DNA from: DATGYC01 sp035298385 | GTDB lineage: Bacteria > Bacillota > Sulfobacillia > Symbiobacteriales > Symbiobacteriaceae | Direction of reading: 5' to 3' | Length of the DNA stretch: 18,327 nucleotides | Assembly (NCBI GenBank): GCA_035298385.1 | Contig: DATGYC010000006.1 | Coordinates: 1-18,327, forward strand | Shown: positions 12,910-18,327 of the stretch, one piece after another | How the letters are laid out: every line of letters starts with the position of its first letter | Position numbering within the stretch: the stretch's first letter is position 1 | Notes under the pieces: generated by a model | Database searches by the model: none | What the model was told of the DNA's origin: nothing | What the model saw: the letters and a program-made list of their open reading frames with translations, nothing else | Made by a program: the position numbers and the translations under genes

Positions 12910-14292
12910 ATGCGTTGGATACGCGGGGTCTGGGTAGGCGGCCTGATGCTGATGCTCGTGCTCCTTGCTGCATTGGCATGGGGTCGGTTTGGCGCGGTCC
13001 CGGCGGACCGTTGGTCGCTCTGGCTGAACGGGGCGCCCCTCGGGCGAGAACTCTCCCTCCAGGAGGCCGAGGCCTACCTAACCGATCGCCTCAATCTAGA
13101 GGCCGACCAAGTGGTCACCCTGACCGCCGCCGGGCAGCAGTGGCCCTTCAGCCGACGTGCACTTGGGCTGCCGGGCGCCCCGCCTGATCTGACGGAGCGC
13201 CTGCGCAGAGCGGCCGGAGCGGCGCCTTGGTATCACCGTTGGCTCGGCCTGACCCCGCACCTCTCGATTGAGCTCAGCTTGGAGCCGGATCCCGCTCGCC
13301 TGACGGCCACCCTCGCCCCGCTCCGGGCTACACTGGAGCGCCCTGCCCAGTCAGCAGCCCTGAAGGTAGAGGCGGGCGCCCCCGTCTTGGTACCGGAGGT
13401 TCCCGGCCAGATGATCGACCAGGCCGCGCTCGCCCGTGCGCTCTGGGCGCCTGAGGCGGCCCGCGCTGCGGCTGAAGACCGAAGCGCCCGGATCGAGATC
13501 CCGCTCGTCGCCGTCGCCCCGGCCTTGACGGCGGCTGACCTTGCACCGCTGATCGAGCAGGGGCCCTTGGCCACCTGGTCGACCTACTATGACCCCGCCA
13601 TCCCCCGCGCGGAGAACGTCGAGCGGGCCGCTGACGCGCTCTCCGGCATTCTGCTCCAGCCCGGCCAGATCCTCTCCTATAACGGTCAGGTCGGCCCCGT
13701 CTCCGCCGAGGAGGGGTGGCAGACGGCGCCCGTCTTCGCCGGCGGGCAGATCGTAACCGGGGTGGGGGGAGGCCTCTGCCAGGTCGCCACGACGCTCTAC
13801 GGGGCCGCCCTACGGGCCGGTCTTGAGATCCTGGAGCGCCACCCGCATCAACTCGCCGTTACCTACATCCCACTCGGGGAGGATGCCGCCGTGGCGCCTG
13901 GCTTTCAGGACCTGCGCCTCCGTAACCCCGGCCCGAGGCCGCTCTTCCTGACCGCCCAGGCTAGCGGTGGCAGGGTCACCTTCCAGGTCTGGGGCGCCCC
14001 AAAGTCGGGTCGGAGCTACGTCATCGAGTCCCGAACGACCGGACAGATCCCCTACCCGACGATTACGCGGATCGACCCTAGTCTAGCGGACGGCAGCCAG
14101 CGGGTGCTCACCACGGGGCGCCCCGGCTACACGGCTGAGGCCTATCGTGTCCTGCTCCAGGACGGCCAGGTCCTGCGGCGCGAACTTCTCTCGCACGATC
14201 GCTACGAGCCGGTCACTGAGGTCCTTCTGGTTGGCTCGGTCGGGAGTTCACCTGATGCGGATTACCGGAAAGCACCAGTTAAAGATCGTTGA
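12910..14292 (+). CDS. VanW-family cell-envelope protein
   Basis: The product has 460 residues. An N-terminal signal anchor (MRWIRGVWVGGLMLMLVLLAALAW) is followed by a putative peptidoglycan-binding PG_binding_4-like region (about 35-215, two repeats). The VanW domain (about 225-362) contains the hallmark GGGLCQVATTLY at 286-297 and an RHPHQLAVTY-like segment. A C-terminal G5-like beta domain spans about 370-442. VanW proteins occur near vancomycin-resistance clusters and widely in Bacillota as surface proteins, but their biochemical role is not established; no van genes are here. The next gene is a secreted NlpC/P60 hydrolase, consistent with cell-wall work. Its ribosome binding site is buried in a terminator stem and its 3' end holds the next gene's -35. 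Confidence 0.92.
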   Translation: MRWIRGVWVGGLMLMLVLLAALAWGRFGAVPADRWSLWLNGAPLGRELSLQEAEAYLTDRLNLEADQVVTLTAAGQQWPFSRRALGLPGAPPDLTERLRRAAGAAPWYHRWLGLTPHLSIELSLEPDPARLTATLAPLRATLERPAQSAALKVEAGAPVLVPEVPGQMIDQAALARALWAPEAARAAAEDRSARIEIPLVAVAPALTAADLAPLIEQGPLATWSTYYDPAIPRAENVERAADALSGILLQPGQILSYNGQVGPVSAEEGWQTAPVFAGGQIVTGVGGGLCQVATTLYGAALRAGLEILERHPHQLAVTYIPLGEDAAVAPGFQDLRLRNPGPRPLFLTAQASGGRVTFQVWGAPKSGRSYVIESRTTGQIPYPTITRIDPSLADGSQRVLTTGRPGYTAEAYRVLLQDGQVLRRELLSHDRYEPVTEVLLVGSVGSSPDADYRKAPVKDR

Positions 14293-14307
14293 AACTAGAG
14301 GTATAAT
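14279..14307 (+). promoter_or_regulatory. Promoter of the NlpC/P60 gene
   Basis: TTAAAG (14279-14284) and a perfect TATAAT (14302-14307) are 17 bases apart. The -35 is inside the last codons of the VanW gene. The leader to the TTG start would be about 65 bases. Confidence 0.6.
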
Positions 14308-14314
14308 GATACCT
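14299..14314 (+). promoter_or_regulatory. Dyad overlapping the -10 box
   Basis: AGGTAT-AATG-ATACCT is a perfect 6-bp inverted repeat that covers the TATAAT of the NlpC/P60 promoter, with CTAG flanking each side. A protein bound here would block the promoter, so it may be an operator. Chance occurrence is possible because the motif is short. Confidence 0.35.
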
Positions 14315-14377
14315 AGAAGAGAAGAGCCATAGTAGAACTAAATAGCTGGTCCGCCGGACCCCGAAAGGAGCTCAACG

Positions 14378-15232
14378 TTGAAAAACCGACGCCAACTCCG
14401 CTCCGTCCTGGCTGGTCTAGCCTTTGTGGTGTGTTGTGCTGTTGTACCGCATCAAGCAGAGGCGGCCGAGACTCCGCGTACCTACCTCAACGGCAGAGAG
14501 ATCGACTTTGATGTCCAGCCGTTCGTCGTGTCCGGTACGACGCTCGTCCCGATCCGAGGCGTGATGACCCCCTTCGGCGCCACCTTTGAATGGCATCAAG
14601 CGACCCAGACCGCTGTGATCAAGCGAGGCTCCACCACGCTTGACCTGACCGTCGGTTCCGCGACGGCCAAGGTAAACGGCGTGGCGAAGGCCATGCCCCT
14701 GGCTGTCCGTAGCCAGAACGGGCGACTGATGATCCCGATTCGCTTCGTCGCTGAGACCTTCGGGCTTCAGGTCTCCTGGATCGCCGCGTCGAACAGCATC
14801 GAGATCTCGGATTCCACCCGTGGCACGGTGGCGACCTCGGACCGTAGTGAGGTGGTCCGTGACCAGGCTGATCGTGCCGTCGCGCTGGCGAAGAGCCTGA
14901 TCGGCAAGCCGTATCGCTTTGGTGGTACGAGCTTGACTGGCTTCGACTGCTCCGGCTTCGTCATGTACGTGGCGAGCCAGGTCGGTGCTTGGGTGCCCCG
15001 TACCTCCTACGAACAGTTTGGTACTGGTACCGCCGTAGCCCAGGCGTACCTGCAGCCAGGTGACTTGGTCTTCTATGAGGCCTCGGGCCCGGGCGCAAGC
15101 CACGTCGGGATCTATATCGGTAACGGCTCCTTCGTTCATGCGGAGAATGAATCGACGGGAGTTAAGGTCACCTCGCTCTCGAGCCCATGGTGGTCTCCGA
15201 AGTACTATGGCGCTCGCCGGATCTTTAAGTAA
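14378..15232 (+). CDS. Secreted NlpC/P60 peptidoglycan hydrolase with copper-amine-oxidase N domain
   Basis: The predicted activity is an extracellular D,L-endopeptidase that cuts peptide stems of peptidoglycan. The 284 residues comprise a signal peptide (1-29, cleavage likely after QAEA), a copper amine oxidase N-terminal-like stalk domain (about 34-145, with LVPIRGVMTPFGATFEW and IPIRFVAETFGLQVSW), and an NlpC/P60 domain (about 163-284). Catalytic residues are C191 in FDCSGFV, H242 in SHVGIYIGNG and H254 in FVHAEN. The start is TTG at 14378, with AAAGGAG 7 bases before it; a later ATG would lose the signal peptide. The stalk domain is a common wall-anchoring module in Bacillota. It has its own promoter after the VanW gene and a terminator after its stop. 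Confidence 0.95.
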   Translation: MKNRRQLRSVLAGLAFVVCCAVVPHQAEAAETPRTYLNGREIDFDVQPFVVSGTTLVPIRGVMTPFGATFEWHQATQTAVIKRGSTTLDLTVGSATAKVNGVAKAMPLAVRSQNGRLMIPIRFVAETFGLQVSWIAASNSIEISDSTRGTVATSDRSEVVRDQADRAVALAKSLIGKPYRFGGTSLTGFDCSGFVMYVASQVGAWVPRTSYEQFGTGTAVAQAYLQPGDLVFYEASGPGASHVGIYIGNGSFVHAENESTGVKVTSLSSPWWSPKYYGARRIFK

Positions 15233-15243
15233 GCGATCGAACA

Positions 15244-15276
15244 GAGACGGGGCCACCAGCTAGGTGGCCCCGTCTC
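15244..15276 (+). terminator. GC-rich hairpin after the NlpC/P60 gene
   Basis: A 14-bp perfect stem (GAGACGGGGCCACC / GGTGGCCCCGTCTC) with a 5-base loop lies 11 bases after the stop. GCGCGG follows instead of a T-tract. The next gene starts 15 bases on, so it may reduce rather than stop read-through. Confidence 0.65.
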
Positions 15277-15291
15277 GCGCGGAGGGATCAG

Positions 15292-15933
15292 ATGAGAAAG
15301 CGCATCCTGCAGGGCGCCCTGCTGCTCCTGGTGGCCGGCGGCCTGCTCTGGGCCTGGCCGCTCCTCCAGCCTGCTTTCAGCGGTTCCATTGTGGCGGCTG
15401 CGGATCTGCTTGGGCGCACGGGTGCCTGGGGCCCATTCCTAGTCATCGGCTTGCAGGTGCTGCAGGCGATCATCTCGCCGCTGCCTTCCTGGCCGGTCAC
15501 GGTAGCGGCTGGGGCGCTCTATGGGCCGGTGCCTGCCACCCTCTACGCCCTGGTGGGCGGTACCGCTGGGGCGGCGGTCAATTGGGTGCTGGCCCGCCGC
15601 TGGGGGCGCCCGTGGGTCCAGAAACGATTGCCCGCCGCGTGGTTGGCCCGGGTCGATCACCTCGGCCCTCTGCACTTCTTGCTCCTCTCCCTGCTCGGGC
15701 GGCTCATTCCCGTCGCCTCGTTTGACATGGTCGCCTACTTGGCCGGATTGAGTAGCCTTCGCCTCCTGCCGTTCTTGGCGGTGGCGACAGTGGGGCAGGC
15801 GCCCGCCCTCTTCGCATACGCCTGGTTTGGGGCGGACCTAGCCGGCGCCCAGACCGCTTCGCTCCTATCTAGCCTGATCCTGCTCCTTTTCGTCGGGCTC
15901 TCCGTCCTGGCCAAGCGCTGGCTCAAGCTATGA
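15292..15933 (+). CDS. TVP38/TMEM64 (DedA-like, VTT domain) membrane protein
   Basis: This is a 213-residue inner-membrane protein with about six hydrophobic segments. The core from residue 50 (IGLQVLQAIISPLPSWPVTV) through AAGALYGPVPATLYALVGGT and the later LLGRLIPVASFDMVAYLAGL corresponds to the VTT/SNARE-associated domain. The family is implicated in moving lipids across membranes. F/G-x-x-x-G-x-x-G-A patterns in the re-entrant hairpins support it. GGAGG is 6 bases before the ATG at 15292. It is followed by a strong bidirectional terminator. Its position after envelope genes agrees with an envelope role; its substrate is not known. Confidence 0.9.
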   Translation: MRKRILQGALLLLVAGGLLWAWPLLQPAFSGSIVAAADLLGRTGAWGPFLVIGLQVLQAIISPLPSWPVTVAAGALYGPVPATLYALVGGTAGAAVNWVLARRWGRPWVQKRLPAAWLARVDHLGPLHFLLLSLLGRLIPVASFDMVAYLAGLSSLRLLPFLAVATVGQAPALFAYAWFGADLAGAQTASLLSSLILLLFVGLSVLAKRWLKL

Positions 15934-15935
15934 AC

Positions 15936-15969
15936 AAAGGTCGACACCCGTCTGGGTGTCGACCTTTTT
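15936..15969. terminator. Bidirectional terminator between TVP38-like and flagellin genes
   Basis: AAAGGTCGACACCC pairs with GGGTGTCGACCTTT (14 bp, loop GTCT), with a T-tract on the plus strand; on the minus strand the stem ends in CCTTT followed by GTTCA. It lies 3 bases after the TVP38-like stop and close to the flagellin stop at 15972, so it should serve both. Confidence 0.92.
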
Positions 15970-15971
15970 CG

Positions 15972-17648
15972 TTAGCGTTTGGCAGCGATCGAATGCGCCT
16001 GGACGCCAGTCGGGGCGAGGTCGAAGAGCGACGGCATCGCATCCATCAGAGTGATCATGTTCTCCGACGTGACGTTGGCCTGAACGAGCATCGCTGTGGC
16101 CGAGTCCCGTAGGAGTTGGTTCTTAGCCAAGTCCGAGACCTCCCGGGCCATATCCAGGTCCACGATCCGGGAGTAGCCACCCAACTGCCCTTCGGTACTC
16201 CAGCCGTTGGTGTTCATCACCGACTCCAACCGGTTCGCGGCAGCTCCTAGAGCGGTGCGCGTGGTGGAGACCTGGTTGATTGCTGCGTCGTAGAGTTGGA
16301 TCGCCTTGCCATGGTTGGTGGCTAGGTTGATGCCGGTCAGGCCAAGAGTGAATGTATTGACCTGGCTGTACTCAACCATCAACTTATCGTTGGCGTTGGC
16401 GCCGACCTGTAGGTTGAACTTCATTGGGGTGTTACTGCCACCCATGCCGAAGCTTAGGCTGAAGTTTGGGTCGAGCGGGTTCGAATTGTACGTACCGCCA
16501 TTTGGAATGACGGCCGATGCGTTGCCGGAAAAGAAGCCACCTACGTCGGCGTCGTTCAGGTTTAGCGTCCCCAGGAACGCTACACCATTGGCCATGAAGT
16601 CGGAGAGGTAGAGCGGCAATCCGGTACCGATGGAGCCCAACAGGGCGCCGTTGAGGTTGGTGCCGCCGCCCAGATTCATGAAGGTGAGCTGCATCGTCCC
16701 GGCGCCATAGGTCCCCTCTAGGTACTTGGCCGAGAGATAGGCGGAGGCCCGGTGGAGGTCGTCATCGACCCAGGGGGTGTTGATTGCGTTGACCACGGCG
16801 GCTGCACCGTACTGGGTGACAGCGGCCGCTAGTTCAGCATCGTAGCCCGAGATAAGAGAGGAGGCGCCCGAGACGAACCAGTAGTCGCTACCAGCGAGGT
16901 TGGTCATGTTTGAGTTGCGGCTGATGATCGCCTCGGTCAGGGCACGGGCAATCTTCCGGTCGTGGTAGAACGGGCCGTTACCGCCATCCGGGGCGCCGCC
17001 GCTCTCAAACATTGACAGGTTGACATGCATCTGCAGGTTGTCGTACGCGCCGGTCCCAGGGTTCGGCGTGCCCGTCACCCAGGTTGGTTGAGCTCCAGAC
17101 TGCTCAAAGACGATCTCGAGCGGCGCCCCGTCACCGGTGATGCCATAGGCATTCTGGATGACCTGGGCGGCCTGCTCAAGCCAGCCGTTCTGTAGGCCGT
17201 AGAGCAGATCCGATAGAACGCTGGAGTTTCCACCCTTGGAGATGAGGTCGGCGCCGTTCCACTTGACCGAATCCGCAATGCGATCGATCTCACGGAGGAG
17301 GTCGTTGGTCTCACTCTGCATGATCGAGATGTCGGTGGCGTCCCACGTGTTGTTTCCGGACTTGACGGCGAGTTCACGTAAGCGCTGGAGGATTCCATGT
17401 ACCTCGCCCAGGGCACTGTCCGCCGTCTTTACAAGGTTGAGTCCGTCTGCTGCATTTCGGTTTGCACGCATCAGGCCCATGTACTGCGCCCTCAGACGCT
17501 GCGCGATCCCCAGTCCGGCAGCATCATCGGAGGCACGTCGAACCCGGATGCCCATTGAGAGCTTCTCCAGGTTGGCATCGCCGGCGTTGACTGCAGTATT
17601 CAAGGCGCGCACCGTCCGAAGCGCCGTCCAGTTGCTCCGGATCCGCAT
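15972..17648 (-). CDS. Flagellin with a degenerate flagellinolysin-like insertion
   Basis: The product is a filament subunit of 558 residues, about twice a minimal flagellin. Conserved D0/D1 ends are clear: 1-137 (RIRSNWTALRTVRALNTAV, SMGIRVRRASDDAAGL, AADGLNLVKTADSALGEVH) and about 445-536 (AAANRLESVMNT, KNQLLRDSATAMLVQANV). The insert (about 150-430) follows the layout of flagellinolysin, a zincin protease domain known in some flagellins, e.g. DRKIARALTEAIISRN, DYWFVSGASSLISGYD, HRASAYLSAKYLEG, DFMANGVAF, NDADVGGFFSG. Where HExxH is expected it has RALTE (235-239), and WFxEGxAE is WFVSGASS (257-264), so the zinc ligands and catalytic Glu are gone. The C terminus runs about 22 residues beyond the usual end. 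ATG at 17648 with GGGGG 7 bases before it. Confidence 0.93.
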   Translation of the reverse strand: MRIRSNWTALRTVRALNTAVNAGDANLEKLSMGIRVRRASDDAAGLGIAQRLRAQYMGLMRANRNAADGLNLVKTADSALGEVHGILQRLRELAVKSGNNTWDATDISIMQSETNDLLREIDRIADSVKWNGADLISKGGNSSVLSDLLYGLQNGWLEQAAQVIQNAYGITGDGAPLEIVFEQSGAQPTWVTGTPNPGTGAYDNLQMHVNLSMFESGGAPDGGNGPFYHDRKIARALTEAIISRNSNMTNLAGSDYWFVSGASSLISGYDAELAAAVTQYGAAAVVNAINTPWVDDDLHRASAYLSAKYLEGTYGAGTMQLTFMNLGGGTNLNGALLGSIGTGLPLYLSDFMANGVAFLGTLNLNDADVGGFFSGNASAVIPNGGTYNSNPLDPNFSLSFGMGGSNTPMKFNLQVGANANDKLMVEYSQVNTFTLGLTGINLATNHGKAIQLYDAAINQVSTTRTALGAAANRLESVMNTNGWSTEGQLGGYSRIVDLDMAREVSDLAKNQLLRDSATAMLVQANVTSENMITLMDAMPSLFDLAPTGVQAHSIAAKR

Positions 17649-17691
17649 GGCGACACCCCCATCCGCTTGAATGCAATTAGTCTCTCTCTGT

Positions 17692-17719
17692 TTATCGGAG
17701 CATCACGTTGCATTGTTTA
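17692..17719 (-). promoter_or_regulatory. Sigma-D (flagellar) promoter of the flagellin gene
   Basis: On the minus strand TAAA (17716-17719) is followed after 16 bases by TCCGATAA (17692-17699). The sigma-D/sigma-28 consensus is TAAA-N15/16-GCCGATAA, so the match is perfect at -35 and 7 of 8 at -10. Transcription would start about 35-40 bases before the ATG. Confidence 0.85.
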
Positions 17720-17806
17720 GGGTCCACAGAGATAAATTCTCCCCTCCATACAGAAGATCCTTGTGTCGTACTTAACCTTTGTTGCGCCCACTCCGACATA
17801 GAAGTG

Positions 17807-17830
17807 TGGCAGATATGGTAAAATCTGCCA
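17807..17830. promoter_or_regulatory. Perfect 8-bp inverted repeat upstream of the propeller gene
   Basis: TGGCAGAT-ATGGTAAA-ATCTGCCA is a perfect dyad 28 bases before the GTG start of the last gene. The AT-rich centre contains a TAAAAT box (17819-17824) that could be a -10, though no good -35 was found. It is either an operator or a leader hairpin. Confidence 0.4.
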
Positions 17831-17857
17831 AAACATAAAATGTTAGGAGGGCGAAGG

Positions 17858-18327
17858 GTGAGTCGAGTACTGCGTGGACTCGTACTCTGTCTCTACGTAG
17901 TAGGGCTACTCTTGGCGGGACCGTCCGCGTCTGTCAGCGCAGCGGTCCGCGAGTCAATCCTCTACCAAGATGGAAGCGGGAAGTTTTATCGAGTCGACCC
18001 GAATGGATCTGGCTCGATGCAACTCCTTAACAGCCTTGGCTCCACCGCATCCTATACACGTCCGACACCGGATGGGCTACAACTACTGAGCTACCTGAAC
18101 CTGACGGGAGTCGCCCTCTCCTCGACCGGAGGGGTGGGGGCGGTCAACATCGCTCCGGTGGGCTTCAACGTAGGAACGCCCTACGCCTTCTCACCGGATG
18201 GCACTCAGATCGCCTATCCGGGGCGCACGGGTGGGGCGACCTTCTCTAGTGTCTATAAGATGAATGTAGATGGAACGGGGCCCACCCAACTAGTACCGAC
18301 CGGCGCCCGACACCAGGCCGTCTTTGA
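17858..18327 (+). CDS. Secreted TolB/PD40-like beta-propeller protein (partial)
   Basis: The frame is open from a GTG at 17858 to the right edge (156 codons), so the C terminus is missing. GGAGG stands about 8 bases before the GTG. A signal peptide covers about residues 1-29 (LRGLVLCLYVVGLLLAGPSASVSA-type core, cut near SAA-VR). Two propeller blades follow: YRVDPNGSGSMQLL with PTPDGLQLLSYLN, then FSPDGTQIAYPGRTGG with VYKMNVDGTGPTQLV. These SPDG and NVDGTG steps mark WD40-like/TolB (PD40) repeats of exported or envelope proteins. Function cannot be inferred from the fragment. It is divergent from the flagellin gene with its own dyad-bearing upstream region. Confidence 0.85.
   Translation, partial: MSRVLRGLVLCLYVVGLLLAGPSASVSAAVRESILYQDGSGKFYRVDPNGSGSMQLLNSLGSTASYTRPTPDGLQLLSYLNLTGVALSSTGGVGAVNIAPVGFNVGTPYAFSPDGTQIAYPGRTGGATFSSVYKMNVDGTGPTQLVPTGARHQAVF

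Noticed and set aside
14289..14307. TTGAAA near 14290 as the -35 of the TATAAT box.
   Set aside because: The spacing to TATAAT is only 7 bases; TTAAAG at 14279 has the correct 17.
14308..14377. A cyclic-di-AMP (ydaO-type) riboswitch before the NlpC/P60 gene.
   Set aside because: Such riboswitches often precede wall hydrolases, but the leader is only about 70 bases and lacks the conserved segments.
14417..15256. A 279-residue open frame antisense to the NlpC/P60 gene.
   Set aside because: Shadow frame with no recognisable domain; the plus-strand protein is unmistakable.

Overview
The window looks like chromosome from a GC-rich (roughly 63-65% by eye), endospore-forming, flagellated member of the Bacillota. 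Four things point there: a DUF3243 protein, a possible SPOCS/DUF3794-type protein and a small Gly/Tyr/Pro-rich coat-like protein; VanW and copper-amine-oxidase-N/NlpC-P60 envelope proteins; strong AGGAGG ribosome binding sites with many GTG and TTG starts; and a sigma-D type promoter in front of a flagellin gene. I cannot name the genus. No rRNA, tRNA, CRISPR, insertion sequence or phage gene is visible. Coding density is high and no gap reaches 300 bases (the largest is about 210).

Layout. 1-3600: end of a possible SPOCS-like protein, methionine aminopeptidase (-), a two-domain GNAT acetyltransferase (-) and a HisJ-type PHP histidinol phosphatase (+). 3640-5830: a coat-like small protein (-), a 53-residue hydrophilic ORF (+), an FMN nitronate monooxygenase/FabK-like enzyme (+) and a DinB-like protein (+). 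5830-8210, all minus strand: an M20 amidohydrolase, DUF3243, and a tight pair made of a DUF2103-like protein followed by a HesB-like CC/Se-motif protein. 8384-12081: a Pro-rich protein ending in a glutaredoxin fold, convergent with a three-gene overlapping operon (class III aminotransferase, SCP2 protein, APC permease) that looks like uptake and transamination of an amino acid or amine. 12174-15933: an orphan two-TM protein, a transthyretin-like small protein, a VanW protein, a secreted NlpC/P60 hydrolase and a TVP38/DedA membrane protein. 15972-18327: a large flagellin (-) and the start of a secreted TolB/PD40-like beta-propeller (+).

The most notable item is the flagellin. Its central domain matches the remembered pattern of flagellinolysin, the zinc metallopeptidase that some bacteria insert into the flagellin variable region, but every expected catalytic and zinc-binding position is replaced. 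It looks like a pseudo-peptidase displayed on the filament. The second is sequence-wide: the palindrome GGGCGCCC occurs 30 times in the first 15.6 kb, in genes and in terminator stems, and not once in the last 2.7 kb that carries the flagellin and propeller genes. The VanW gene is also unusual because its Shine-Dalgarno sequence lies inside the terminator hairpin of the gene before it.
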